Positions 24,472 to 38,900 of a stretch of 64,000 nucleotides of DNA are shown here, piece by piece (position 1 is the stretch's first letter; every line of letters starts with the position of its first letter). Origin of the DNA: Symsagittifera roscoffensis (Eukaryota > Xenacoelomorpha > Acoela > Convolutidae); contig NC_087063.1 of assembly GCF_963678635.1 (NCBI RefSeq), positions 38,890,759 through 38,954,758 on the forward strand, read 5' to 3'. Below the pieces are notes generated by a model that was given only the letters and a program-made list of their open reading frames with translations, ran no database searches and was not told the origin of the DNA. The position numbers were made by a program, and so were the translations under genes.

Positions 24472-24585
24472 TTAGAACATATTTGAAGATGGCCTCGGGC
24501 AAAGAGCCGTCCCCGGAGACTTCGTGCCCTCAGGCCGTGCTCTTTTCCCCTCGGGCATCTTTCAACTATGTTCTAACTACTACAA
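24465..24585. repeat. Foldback hairpin repeat (about 110 bp)
   Basis: The left part, GTTAGAACATATTTGAAGAT then GGCCTCGGGCAAAGAGC, pairs imperfectly with the right part, GTGCTCTTTTCCCCTCGGG then a CATCTTT...ATGTTCTAAC end. The outer GTTAGAACATA/TATGTTCTAAC pair is exact. The structure fits a palindromic MITE. Confidence 0.65.
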
Positions 24586-27500
24586 AGTGTGTAATTTAAA
24601 CAATACTTTTTGATCGAGACTTAGACTCCAAATACAAAAGTCAGCAAAGTCACATTCAATAGTCAGACTGAACTACAGATAACGCTAACTTGAGCGCAGA
24701 TGACGCGGGAAATATGATAGATGATTCTAAGAGGACAAAAACTTATTTGAATATTTCAGCTACGAGCTTAGAGCCGCAGATGATTGCTAAAATGAAAAAT
24801 TATTATCTCTGAAATTACATCAAACCGTTGAATGGAGTTTCGCGTGAACAGTTTTTTCTATTTTTTTTTTCTTAAATGATTTTTGAAAACTCTGTTTGTG
24901 CTAACTTACGACAACACTAAATGATTTTTTTTATTGTGCAAAAGCTCAAAGAATCATCTGATTTTTCCTGTAAGCCTGGTTCGAGATTGTGGTTTTATGT
25001 TCTGACGATTTGGATCATAACTCAGCAGTTCAGACCGCTGGAACCAGAATGTTGTATATTCAGACCGTGAGAACAGATAAGGCCTAGACTGTGCGGACTG
25101 AGTGAACTCGGTTTCAGACCGTGTGAGCCAACGAAGTTTGGTTTGAGACCGTGTGGACCGAAGAAAGCCGGATTTAGACCGGGTGGACTGAAGGAGTTGG
25201 GTTTCAGACAGTGCGGACGGACAAAATCCAAATTCAGACCGTCTGGACTGAAAAATAGGAATTCAGACTGTGTGGACAAAATAGTCCGAAAACCGGCTTC
25301 ATGCCCTGTGGCCGGAGAAACCCGATTCGAGACTGGCTGGACCGAAAAAAAATGGTTTCTACCGTGTAGATGGATGAAACCTAGAGTCAGACCGTGTGGA
25401 CCAAAAAAAAAACAGTTTCAGACCGGATCGAACGAACTAATCCGGGTTCAGACCACATGCCGGTTTCAAATGAAGTGAACCGTAGAAATCTAGATTCAGA
25501 CCGTCTTGACCAACAAAAAGGTAAATTCATACCATTTCAGATCGCGTGGACCAAAAAAAAGACGGATTCAGAACAGGTGGACTGAATGAATCCGGTTTCA
25601 GATCGTGTGAATCAACAAAATTCGGTTTCAGACCAATTGGACGAAATAAAGACAGATTCAGACCAATTTGACAGAAGGAATCCAATTTTAGACCGTGTGG
25701 ATCGAAAACATCCGGAATCAGACCGAATGGACCAGAGAAAGCCGGAAGGATAGCGGGTGGACTTAAAAAAGCCCGATTTGGAGCAGGTGGACTGAGTGCA
25801 TCCAATTTCGGACAGTGTGAACCAAAAAATTTCGGTTTCAGACCATGTGGACCAAATAAGGACAGATTCAGATCAAGTTTACCCAAGAAATCCGGTTTCA
25901 GACCGTGAAGAACCGAAAAAATCCGAATTCAGACTGAATGCCTCGGAGAAAGCCGGAGTGACAGCCGGTGGACCGAAAAAAAATGGATTTAGACCGGGTG
26001 GATTGAGTGAATCTAATTTCAGACCGTGTGAACATGCGAATTTCGATTTCAGAACATTTGGACCAAATATAGGTAGCTTTAGACCTAGTTGAACAAAAAA
26101 AGTACGGTTTTAGATCGTTTGGACCGAAAATGAATCCCGTTTCAGAACGTGTGAATCAAAAAAAATCGATTTCAGACCATATGGACCAAATATAGACAGA
26201 TTCAGACCAAGTTGACCGAAGGAACCCAATTTCAGACCATGTGGACCGAAAACATCCGCAATCAGACCGAATGGACCAGAGACAGTCAAAAGGGTAGCGG
26301 TTGGACCTAAAAAATCTCAATTTAGAGCAGTTGGACTGAGTGAGTCCGGTTTCAGAACGTGTGAATCAATCAAATTCAGCTTCAGACGATTTGGACCAAA
26401 TAAAGACAGATGCAGACCAAGTTGACCCAAGGAATCCGATTTTAGACCAAGTGGACCAAAAAAAATCCGTTTTCAGACTGAGTGGACCAGGGAAAGCCGG
26501 AGTGATAGCGGATGGATACAAAAAATCCGGTTTTAGACCAAGTGGACTGAGTGAACCCGGTTTTACAACTTGTGACTCAACAAAAATTAATTTCAGACCA
26601 TGTGGACTGAAAAAAGATAGATTCAGATCAAAATTACCCAAGAAATCCAGTTTTGAACCGTGTGGACCGACGAAATCCGGATTCAGGCTGAGTGCATCGG
26701 AGAAAGTCGGAATGATAGCAGATGGAGGAAAGAAATTCGGAAGAAATTTGAACCTGGTGGACTGAGTGAATCTAATTTCAGACCGTGTGAACATGTGGAC
26801 CAAATAAAGGCCGGTTCAGAACTAGTTTGGCAAAATAATACGGTTTCAGACTGTGTGGACCGAAAAAAAACGGATTCAGACCAGGTGGACTGAATGAATC
26901 CGGTTTCAGATCGTGTGAATCAACAAAATTCGGTTTCAGACCAATTTGACGAAATAAAGACAGATTCAGACCAAGTTGACCCAAGAAATCCGATTTCAAA
27001 CCGGTGGATCGAAAACATCCCAAAATCAGACTGAATGGATCAGGGAAAACCGGAAGGTTAGCGGGCTGACTGAAAAAGTCCGGATTAGGACCAAGTGGAC
27101 TGAGTGAGTCCGGTTTCAGAACGTATGAATCAACCAAATACAATTTCAGACGATTTGGATCAAATAAAGACAGATGCAGCCAAGTTGACCCAAAGAACCC
27201 GCTTTTAGACCGTATGGACCGAAAGAATCCGTATTCAGACTGAGAGGATCAGTTAAAGCCGGAGTGATAGCGGATGGACTGAAAAAATCCGGATTTAGAC
27301 CTAGGGGGCTGAGTGAATCCGGTTTCAGAACGTGTGAATCAATGAAATTCGGTTTCAGACCAATTGGACCAAATAAAGACAGATACAGACCAAGTTGACC
27401 GAAGTTTTCTAGTTTCAGTCAATATGGACCGAAAAATCCGGATTCAGACTGAGTGGACCAGAGGAAAGCTGAAAAAATTGCGGATCAACAAAAACATCCG

Positions 27501-28401
27501 GGTTGAATCCGGATGTTGTCCGGTTTTAGACCGTGTGAACCAGCGATATTCGGTTCCAGATTGTTTGCGCCGAATAAAGCCGGATTTAGACCGGTTGGAC
27601 TAAAGAAGTCGGGTTTCAGACCGTGTTGATGGACAAAATTTGCATTAAGACCACGTGGACCTGGAAAATCCAGTTTTAGACCGGATCGATCGAATAAATC
27701 TGGGCTCAGACCAAAAACGGGTTTCAAACGAAGTGAACAGGTTATATTCAGTTTCAGGCCGTGTGGACAGAAAAATTCGGCTTGAGACCGCATGGAATGA
27801 AAAACAAGGATTCAGACCGAGTGGAAAAAAAAACAGCATTCAAACCATGAGAGCCAACGAAATCTGGATTCAAGCCCTTTAGACCGGAGAAATCCTGTTT
27901 TAGACGGGCTGGACCAAAAAAATATGGTTTAAGTCCGTGTGGTTGGACAATAACCATACTCATATAGTTTGGACCAAATAAAGATAGTTTCAGACCAAGT
28001 TGACCAAAAAAATCCTGTTTCAGACCATGTGGATCAAAAAAATCTGCATTCAGACTAGGTGGACTAAACAAATCAGAGTCAGACCAAGTTGACCATAATC
28101 CGGATTCAGACTGAGTGGAGCAGACGAAACCGTAACGATGGCAGATGGACCGGAAAAACTTTGTTTTAGACCGCGTGGACTGAGTGAATCTGGTTTCAGG
28201 CCGTGTGATCCAACAAAACTCGGTTTCAGACCATGTGGATCAAATAAAGAGAGATTCAGACACAGTTGACCCAAGGAATCCGGTTTCAGAACGTGTGGAC
28301 CGAATAAAGGCAGCCTTAGACTGAGCTGGTCAAAAAAAATACGAGTTCAGACCGTTTGGACCAAAAAATCTAGGTTCAGACTGAGTGAACCGGAGAAAGC
28401 T

Positions 28402-28536
28402 GAAACTCGCCGGTTCACACGGTCTGAAACCGGATTCACTCAGCCCATCCGGTATGAATTTGATTTTTTTTCGGTCCATTCGCTACCATTCCGGCTTTCG
28501 CCGGTCCACTCAGTCTGAATCCGGTTTTTTTGGTCC
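28402..28536 (-). repeat. Inverted segment inside the 30-bp array
   Basis: For about 135 bp the monomers run in the opposite orientation (GCCGGTTCACACGGTCTGAA, then CCACTCAGTCTGAATCCGG). It is close to the exact reverse complement of the direct-orientation segment at about 30735-30870. Direct monomers flank it on both sides. Confidence 0.85.
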
Positions 28537-31500
28537 AAAAGAATCCGTATTCAGACTGAGAGGACCAGTGAAAGCCGGTGTGATAGCGGTTGGACTGAAA
28601 AAATCCGGACTTAGACCAAGTGGACTGGATGAATCCGGTTTCAGAACCAGTGTATCAACGAAATTCCGTTTCAGACCATTTCGACCAAATAAAGACAGAT
28701 ACAGACCAAATTGACCCAATTTATCCAGTTTCAGTCTACATGGACCGAAAAAATTCGGGTTCAGTCTGAGTGGACCAGAGAAAAGCTGAAAAAATTGCGG
28801 ATGAACAAAAAAATCCGGATTGAATCCGGATATTGTCCGGTTGCAGACCTTGTGAACCAGCGATATTCGGTTCCCGAACGTTTGAGCCGAATAAAGCCGG
28901 ATTTAGACCGGTTGGACTAAAGAAAATGGGTTTCAGACCGTGTTGATGGACGAAATTCGCATTCAGACCATGTGGACTTGAAAAGTCCAGTTTTAGACCG
29001 GATCGATCGAATAAATCTGGGTTCAGACCAAAAACCGGTTTCAAACGAAGTGAACAGGGTATAATCAGTTTCAAGCCGTGTGGACGGAAAAAGCCGGGTT
29101 GAGACCGCATGGAAGGAAAAATAAGGATCCAGACCGAGTGGAAAAAATATCAGCATCCATAAAGACCACAAACCGGTTTCAAACAAAGTGAACCTGAGAT
29201 GCTCGATTTCAGACCGTATGGTGAACAAAAGCCGAGTTGAGACCGCGTGGACAGAAAAAATTTGGATTCAGACTCAGTGGACCGGAAAAAGCTGGAATTC
29301 TAGCAGATGGACCAAAAAATGGAATTATACCGGGTGGACTGAGTGATTCCGGTTTCAGATGGTGAGAACGAACGAATTTCGGTTTCAGACCGTGTGGATC
29401 AATTAAAGGCAGATTTAGACCGGTTGGATTGAAGAAGTTGGGTTTCAGACAGTGCGGACGGACAAAATCCAAATTCAAACCGTCTGGACTGAAAAATAGG
29501 AATTCAGACTGTGTGGACAAAAGAGTCTGAAAACCGGCTTCAGGCCCTGTGGCCGGAGAAATCCGATTCGAGACTGGCTGGACCAAAAAAATTGGTTTCT
29601 ACCGTGTGGATGGATGAAACCTGGAGTCAGACCGCCGTCTGGACCAAAAAAAACAGTTTCAGCCCGGATCGAACGAACTAATCCGGGTTCAGACCACATG
29701 CCGGTTTCAAATGAAGTGAACCGTAGAAATCTAGATTCAGACCGTCTTGACCAACAAAAAGGTAAATTCATACCATTTCAGATCGCGTGGACCGAAAAAA
29801 AGACAGATTCAGAACAGGTGGACTGAATGAATCCGGTTTTAGACCGTGTGAACAAGCGATATTCGGTTCCAGAACGTTTGAGCCGAATAAAGCCGGATTT
29901 AGACCGGTTGGACAGAAGAAGTCGGGTTTCAGACCGTGTTGAGGGACGAAATTCGCTTTCAGACCACCTGGACCTAGAAAATCTAGTTTTAGAATGGATT
30001 GATAGAAAAAATCTGGGCTCAGACCAAAAACCGGTTTCAAACGAAGTGAACAGGATATATTCAGTTTCAGGCCGTGTGGACGGAAAAATTCGGCTTGAGA
30101 CCGCATGGAATGAAAAATAAGGATTCAGACCAAGTGGAAAAAAACAGCATTCAAACCATGAGAGCCAACGAAATCTGGATTCAAGCCCTTTAGACCGGAG
30201 AAATCCTGTTTTAGACGGGCCGGACCAAAAAAATATGGTTTAAGTCCGTGTGGTTGGACAATAACCATACTTATATAGTTTGGACCAATAAAGATAGTTT
30301 CAGAACAAGTTGACCAAAAGAATCCGGTTTCAGACCATGTGGACCAAAAATATCTGCATTCAGACTAGGTGGACTAAACAAATCAGAGTCAGACCAAGTT
30401 GACCATAATCCGGATTCAGACTGAGTGGAGCAGACGAAACCGTAACGATGGCAGATGGACCGGAAAAATTTTGTTTTAGACCGCGTGGACTGAGTGAATC
30501 TGGTTTCAGGCCGTGTGATCCAACAAAACTCGGTTTCAGACCATGTGGATCAAATAAAGAGAGATTCAGACACAGTTGACCCAAGGAATCTGGTTTCAGA
30601 ACGTGTGGACCGAATAAAGCAGGATTCAGACCGGATCTATCGAATTTTTCTGGGTAGCGACCACAAACCGGTTTAAATTAAAGTCAACGAGAGAAATCCG
30701 ATTTCAGACCGTTTGGACGGAATGAGACGGTTTAGACCAAAAAAACCGGATTCAGACTGAGTGGACCGGCGAAAGCCGGAATTGTAGCGAATGGACCGAA
30801 AAAAAATCAAATTCATACCGGATGGACTGAGTGAATCTGGTTTCAGACCGTGTGAACCGGCGAGTTTCAGTTTCAGAACATGTGGACCAAATAAAGGCAG
30901 CCTTAGACTGAGTTGATCAAAAAAAAATACGAGTTCAGACCGTTTGGACCAAAAAATCTAGGTTCAGACTGAGTGGACCGGAGAAAGCCGGAATGATGAC
31001 AGATGGACCAAACGAATCCGGATATAGAGCGGGTGGACTGAGTGAATCCGGTTTCAGAACGTATGAGCAAACCAAATTCGATTTCAGACAATTTGGACCA
31101 AATTAAGACAGATGCAGACCAATTTGACCCAAAGGATTCGATTTCAGACCGTGTGGACTAAAAGAATCCGTATTCAGACTGAGAGGACCAGTGAAAGCCG
31201 GTGTGATAGCGGATGGACTGAAAAAATCCGGACTTAGACCAAGTGGACTGGATGAAACCGGTTTCAGAACCAGTGAATCAACGAAATTCCGTTTCAGACC
31301 ATTTTGATCAAATAAAGACAGGTACAGACCAAGTTGACCCAATTTATCCAGTTTCAGTCTACATGGACCGAAAAAATCCGGGTTCAGTCTCAGTGGACCA
31401 GAGAAAAGCTGAAAAAATTGCGGATGAACAAAAACATCCGGATTGAATCCGGATATTGTCCGGTTTCAGACCGTGTGAACCAGCGATATTCGATTCCCGA

Positions 31501-34500
31501 ACGTTTGAGCCGAATAAAGCCTTTTATAGACCGGTTGGACTAAAGAAAATGGGTTTCAGACCGTGTTGTTGGACGAAATTCGCATTCAGACCATGTGGAC
31601 CTGAAAAATCCAGTTTTAGACCAGATCGATCGAATAAATCTGGGTTCAGACCAAAAACCGGTTTCAAACGAAGTGAACAGGGTATATTCAGTTTCAAATC
31701 GTGTGGACGGAAAAAGCCGGGTTGAGACCGCATGGAAGGAAAAATAAGGATCCAGACCGAGTGGAAAAAAACAGCATTCAAACCATGAGAGCAACGAAAT
31801 CTGGATTCAGGCCCTTTAGACCGGAGAAATCCTGTTTTAGACGGCCTGGACCAAAAAAATTTGGTTCAAGTCCGTGTGGATGGAAAATAACCATACTCAT
31901 ATAGTTTGGACCAAATAAAGATAGTTTCAGACCAAGTTGACCAAAAGAATCCGGTTTCAGACCATGTGGACCAAAAAAATCTGCATTCAGACTAGGTGGA
32001 CTAAACAAATCAGAGTCAGACCAAGTTGACCATAATCCGGATTCAGACTGAGCGGAGCAGACGAAACCGTAACGACGGCAGATGGACCGGAAAATTTTTT
32101 GCTTAGACCGCGTGGACTGAGTGAATCCAGTTTCAGACCGTGTGATCCAACACAATTCGGTTTCAGACCATGTGGATCAAACAAAGAAAAACTCAGACAC
32201 AGTTGACACAAGAAATCCGGTTCAGAACGTGCGGACCGAATAAAGCTAGATTCAGACCGGATCGATCGAATTTATCTGGGTAGAGACCACAAACCGGTTT
32301 ACATTAAAGTTAAAGAGAGAAATCCGGTTTCAGAGCGTTTGAACGGATTGAGACGGTTTGGACCGAAAAAGTCCGGATTCAGACTGAGTGGAACGGCGAA
32401 AGCCAAATGGGAGCGAATGGACCGAAAAAATTCAATTTTATATTAGACCCTGTGAACCTGCGAGTTTCGGTTAAGAACATGTGGACCAAATAAAGGCAGC
32501 CTTAGACTGAGTTGACCAAAAAAATACGATTTCAGACCGTTTGGACAGAAAAAATCTGGATTCACACTGAGTGGACCGGAGAAAGCCGGAATGATGGCAG
32601 ATGGACCAAACAAATCAGGATATAGAGCGGGTGGAATGAGTGAATCCGGTTTCAGAACGTACGAATCAACGAAATTCGATTTCAGACACAGTTGACCAAA
32701 GGAATCTGGTTTCAGAACGTGTGGACCGAATAAAGCCGGATTCAGATCGGATTGATCAAATTTATCTGGTTAGAGAGCACAAACCGGTGTAAATTGAAGT
32801 TAACGAGAGAAATCCGGTTTCAGAGCGTTTGAACAGATTGAGACAGTTTGGACAAAAAAAATCCGGATTCAGACTGAGTGGACCGGCGAAAGCCAGAATG
32901 GTAGCGAATGGACCAAAAAAATTCGAAGTTATACCGGGTGGACTGAGTGAATCCGGTTTCAGACCGCGTGAGCCTGCGAGTTCCGGTTTTAGAACACGTG
33001 GACCAAAAAAAGGCAGCCTTAGACTGAGTTGACCAAAAAAATACGATTTTAGACCGTTTTAACAGAAAAAACCTGGGTTCAGACTGAGATGACCGGAGAA
33101 AGCCGGAATGATGGCAGACCGACCAAACAAATCCGGATACAGAGGGGGTGGACTGAGTGAATCCGGTTTCAGAACGTATGAATCAACGAAATTCGATATC
33201 AGACAATTTGGACCAAATTAGGACAGATTCAGACCAATTTGACCCAAAGAATTCGATTTCAGACCGTGTGTACCAAAAGAATCCGTATTCAGACTGAGAG
33301 GACCAGTGAAAGCCGGAGTGATAGCGGATGGACTGAACAAATCCGGACTTAGACCAAGTGGACTGAGTGAATCCGGTTTCAGAACGTGTGAATTAACGAA
33401 ATTCCGTTTCGGACCATTTGAACCAAATAAAGACAAATACAGACCAAGTTGACACAAGTTATCCAGTTTCAGTCCATGTGGACCGAAAAAATCCGGATTC
33501 AGACTGAGCGGACCAGAGGAAAGCTGAAAAAATTGCGGATGAACAAAAACATCCGGATTGAATCCGGATATTGTCCGGTTTCAGACCGTGTGAACCAGCG
33601 ATATTCGATTCCCGAACGTTTGAGCCGAATAAAGCCGGATTTAGACCGGTTGGATTAAAGAAAATGGGTTTCAGACCGTGTTGATGGACGAAATTCGCAT
33701 TCAGACCATGTGGACCTGAAAAATCCAGTTTTAGACCGGATCGATCGAATAAATCTGGGCTCAGACCAAAAACCGGTTTCAAACAAAGTGAACAGGATAT
33801 ATTCAGTTTCAGGCCGCGTGCACGGGAAAAGCCGTGTTGAGACTGCATGGAAGGAAAAATAAGGATTCAGACGGAGTGGAAAAAATATCAGCATTCATAA
33901 TGACCACAAACCGGTTTCATACAAAGTGAACCTGAGATGGTCGATTTCAGACCGTATGGTGGACAAAATCCGAGTTGAGACCGCGTAGACAGAAAAAAAA
34001 TTGGATTCAGACTCAGTGGACCGAAAAAAGCTGGAAATCTAGCGGATGGTCCAAAAAAATGGATTTATACCGAGTGGACTGAGTGATTCCGGTTTTAGAT
34101 GGCGAGAACGAACGCAATTCGGTTTCAGACCATGTGGATCAATTAAAGGCAGATTTAGACGGGCTGGACTGAAGAAGTTGGGTTTCAGACCGTAATGACC
34201 GACGAAATCTGGATTCAGACTGTGTGGACCAAAAAAAATCCAGTTTTAGACCACATCGATCGAATAAATCTGGGCTCAGACCAAAAACCGGTTTCAAACA
34301 AAGTGAACAGGATATATTCAGTTTCAGGCCGTGTGGACGGGAAAAGCCGGGTTAAGACCGCATGGAAGGAAAAATAAGGATTCAGACCGAGTGGAAAAAA
34401 TATCAGCATTCATACTGACCACAAACCGGTTTCATACAAAGTGAACTTGAGATGGTCGATTTCAGACCGTATGGTGGACAAAATCCGAGTTGAGACCGCG

Positions 34501-35389
34501 TAGACAGAAAAAATTTGGATTCAGACTCAGTGGACCGAAAATAGTCGGAATTCTAGCGGATGGACCAAAAAAATGGATTTATACCGAGTGGACTGAGTGA
34601 TTCCGGTTTTAGATGGTGAGAACGAACGCAATTCGGTTTCAGACCGTGTGGATCAATTAAAGGCAGATTTAGACCGGTTGGATTGAAGAAGTTGGGTTTC
34701 AGACCGTAATGACCGACGAAATCTGGATTCAGACTGTGTGGACCAAAAAAAATCCAGTGTTAGACCACATCGATCGAATAAATCTGGGCTCAGACCAAAA
34801 ACCGGTTTCAAAGGAAGTTAACCGGAGAAATTCAGTTTCAGGCCGTGTGGACGGAAAAAAGCCGGATTGAGACAACTTGATAAGAAAAATAAGGATTCAG
34901 ACCGAGTGGGAAAAAAATCCGCAGTCAGACCACGAGAGACAACGAAATCTAGATTCAGGCCCTTTAGACGGAGAAATCCCATTTGAGACGGGCTGGACAG
35001 AAAAGGTATGGTTCAAGACCATGTGTACGGACAAAAACCGCATTCAGACAATTTGGACCAAACAAAGACAGATTCAGACCAAGTTGAATCAAAGAATCTG
35101 ATTTCAGACCACGCCGACCGAAAAAATCTGCATTCAGGCTGAGTGGACTAAACAAATCAGATTCCGACCAGGTTGACCAAAAAACCGGATTCAGACTGAG
35201 TGGAGCAGAGAAAGCCGTAACGATAGCAGATGGACCGAATAAAAAATGGTTTAGGCCGGGTGGACTGAGTGAATCCGGTTTCAGACCGTGCGAAGCAGCG
35301 AAATTCGGTTTCGGAACGTGTGGACCGAACAAAACCGGATTCAGACCGGATCGATCGACTTGATCTGGGTAGAGACCACAACCGGTTTA

Positions 35390-35900
35390 AATTAAAATTA
35401 ACAAGAGAAGTGTAATTAAAATTGTTAGAAGTGTAATTAAAATTAACGAGACCAGGTTAAATGAGTGAATCCGGTTCAGACCGTGTGAACTAACAAAAAT
35501 CGGTTTCAGACCAAGTGGATCAAATAAAGACAGATTCGGGCCCAGTTGACCCAAGGAACCCGGTTTCAGAACGTTTGGACCGAATAAAGCCGGATTCAGA
35601 TCGGGTCGATCGAATTTATCTGGTTAGAGACCACAAACCGGTTTAAGCTAAAATTAACGAGAGAAGTGTAATTAAAATTGTTAGAAGTGCAATTAAAATT
35701 AACGAGACCAGGTTAATTGAGTGAATCCGGTTCAGACCGTGTGAACTAACAAAATTCGGTTTCAGACCAAGTGGATCAAATAAAGACAGATTCGGGCCGA
35801 GTTGACCCAAGGAATCCGGTTTCAGAACGTGTGGACCGAATAAAGCCGGATTCAGATCGGGTCGATCGAATTTATCTGGTTAGAGACCACAAACTGGTTT
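35390..35900. repeat. Variant units with AAGTGTAATTAAAATT insert
   Basis: A non-monomer stretch with AAGTGTAATTAAAATTGTTA and a second AATTAAAATTAACGAGACC interrupts the array near 35400 and again near 35660, each followed by the same run of monomers (about 250 bp per unit). A third copy lies near 37890-37960. Confidence 0.75.
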
Positions 35901-38900
35901 AATTTGAATTTAACGAGAGAAATCCGATTTCAGAGCGTTTGAACAGATTGAGACGGTTTGGACAAAAAAATCCGGATGCAGACTGAGTGGACCGGCAAAA
36001 GCCAGAATGGTAGCGAATGGACCGAAAAAATTCGAATTTATACCGGGTGGACTGAGTGAATCCGGTTTCAGACCGTGTGAGCCTGCGAATTTTGGTTTTA
36101 GAATATGTAGACCAAATAAAGGCAGCCTTAGACTGAGTTGACCAAAAAAACACGATTTCAGACCGTTTGGACAGAAAAAAACTGGGTTCAGACTGAGTGG
36201 ACTGGAGAAAGCCGGAATGATGGCAGATGGACCAAACAAATCCGGATACAGAGGGGTTGGACTGAGTGAATCCGGTTTCAGAACGTATGAATCAACAAAA
36301 TTCGATATCAGACAATTTGGACCAAATTAGGACAGATTCAGACCAATTTGACCCAAAGAATTCGATCTCAGACCGTGTGTACCAAAAGAATCCGTTTTCA
36401 GACTGAGTGGACCGGCGAAAGCCAGAATGGTAGCGAATGGACCGAAAAAATTCGAATTTATACCGGGTGGACTGAGTGAATCCTGTTTCAGACCGTGTGA
36501 GCCTGCGAATTTTGGTTTTAGAACATGTAGACCAAATAAAGGCAGCCTTAGACTGAGTTGGCCCAAAAAATACGATTTCAGACCGTTTGGACAGAAAAAA
36601 ACTGGGTTCAGACTGAGTGGACTGGAGAAAGCCGGAATGATGGCAGATGGACCAAACAAATCCGGATACAGAGGGGTTGGACTGAGTGAATCCGGTTTCA
36701 GAACGTATGAGCAAACCAAATTCGATTTCAGACAATTTGGACCAAATTAAGACAGATGCAGACCAATTTGACCCAAAGGATTCGATTTCAGACCGTGTTG
36801 ACCAAAAGAATCGGTATTCAGACTGAGAGGATCAGTGAAAGCCGGAGTGATAGCGGATGGACTGAAAAAATCCGGACTTAGACCAAGTGGACTGAGTGAA
36901 TCCGGTTTCAGATTAACGAGATTCCGTTTCGGACCATTTGAACCAAATAAAGACAAATGCAGACCAAGTTGACACAAGTTATCAAGTTTCAGTCTATATG
37001 GACCAAAAAAATCCGGATTCAGTCTGAGCGGACCAGAGGAAAGCTGAAAAAATTAAGGATGAACAAAAACATCCGGATTGAATCCGGATTTTGTCTGGTT
37101 TCAGACCGTATGAACGAGCGATATTCGGTTCCAGAACGTTTGAGCCGAATAAAGCCGGATTTAGACCGGTTGGATAGAAGAAGTCGGGTTTCAGACCGTG
37201 TTGAGGGACGAAATGCGCTTTCAGACCGTGTGGATCAAAAAAAGTCCAGTTTTAGACCACATCGATCGAATAAATCTGGGCTCAGACCAAAAACCGGTTT
37301 CAAAGGAAGTTAACCGGAGAAATTCAGTTTCAGGCCGTGTGGACGGAAAAAAGCCGGATTGAGACAACTTGATAAGAAAAATAAGGATTCAGACCGAGTG
37401 GGAAAAAAATCCGCAGTCAGAACATGAGAGACAACGAAATCTGGATTCAGGCCCTTTAGACGGAGAAATCCCATTTGAGACGGGCTGGACAGAAAAGGTG
37501 TGGTTCAAGACCGTGTGTACGGACAAAAACCGCATTCAGACAGTTTGGACCAAATAAAGACAGATTCAGACCAAGTTGAATAAAATAATCCAATTTCAGA
37601 CCACGTGGACGGAAAAAATCTGCATTCAGGCTGAGTGGACTAAACAAATCAGATTCTGACCAGGTTGACCAAAAAACCGGATTCAGACTGAGTGGAGCAG
37701 AAAAAGCCGTAACGATAGCAGATGGACCGAAAAAAGTTTGGTTTAGGCCGGGTGGACTGAGTGAATCCGGTTTCAGACCGTGCGAAGCAGTGGAATTCGG
37801 TTTCGGAACGTGTGGACCGAACAAAACCGGATTCAGACCGGATCGATCGAATTGATCTGGGTAGAGGCCAAAACCGGTTTAAATTAAAATTAACGAGAGA
37901 AGTGTAATTAAAATTGTTAGAAGTGTAATTAAAATTAACGAGACCAGGTTAAATGAGTGAATCCGGTTCAGACCGTGTGAACTAACAAAATTCGGTTTCA
38001 GACCATGTGGATCAAATAAAGACAGATTCGGGCCGAGTTGACCCAAGGAATCCGGTTTTAGACCTTGTGAACCTGCGATATTTGGTTTTAGAACATGTGG
38101 ACCAAATAAAGGCAGCCTTAGACCGAGTTGACCAAAAGGAATACGGTTTCAGACTGAGTAGAGCAGAGAAAGCCGTAGCGATAGCAGATGGACCGGAAAA
38201 ACTTTGGTTTAGACCGCGTGGACTGAGTGAATCCGGTTTCAGACCGTGCGATACAACAAAACACGGTTTCAGACCATGTGGATCAAATAAAGAGATATTC
38301 AGACACAGTTGACCCATGGACTCCGGTTTCAAAACGTGTGGACCTAATAAAGCCGAATTCAGATCGGATCGATCGAATTTATCTGGGTAGAGACCACAAA
38401 CCGGTTTAAATTGAAGTTAACGAAAGAAATCCGGTTTCAGACCGTTTGGACGGATTGAGACGGTTTGGACCAAAAAAAATCCGGATTCAGACTGAGTGGA
38501 CCGGCGACAGCCGGAATGGTAGCGAATGGACCAAAAAAACTCGAATTTATACCGGGTGGACTGAGTGAATCAGGTTTCAGACCGTGTGGACCTGCGAGTT
38601 TCGGTTATAGAACATGTGGACCAAATAAAGGCAGCCTTAAACTGAGTTGACCAAAAAAATACGATTTCAGACCGTTTGGACCGAAAAAATCTGGGTTCAG
38701 ACTGAGTGGACCGGAGAAAGCCGGAATGATGGCAGATGGACCAAACAAATCCGGATATAGAGCGGGTAGACTGAGTGAATCCGGTTTCAGAACGTATGAA
38801 TCAACGAAACTCCGTTTCAGACCATTTGGACCAAATAAAGGCAGATACAGACCAAGTTGACCCAAGATATCCAGTTTCAGTCCATATGGACCGAAAAAAT

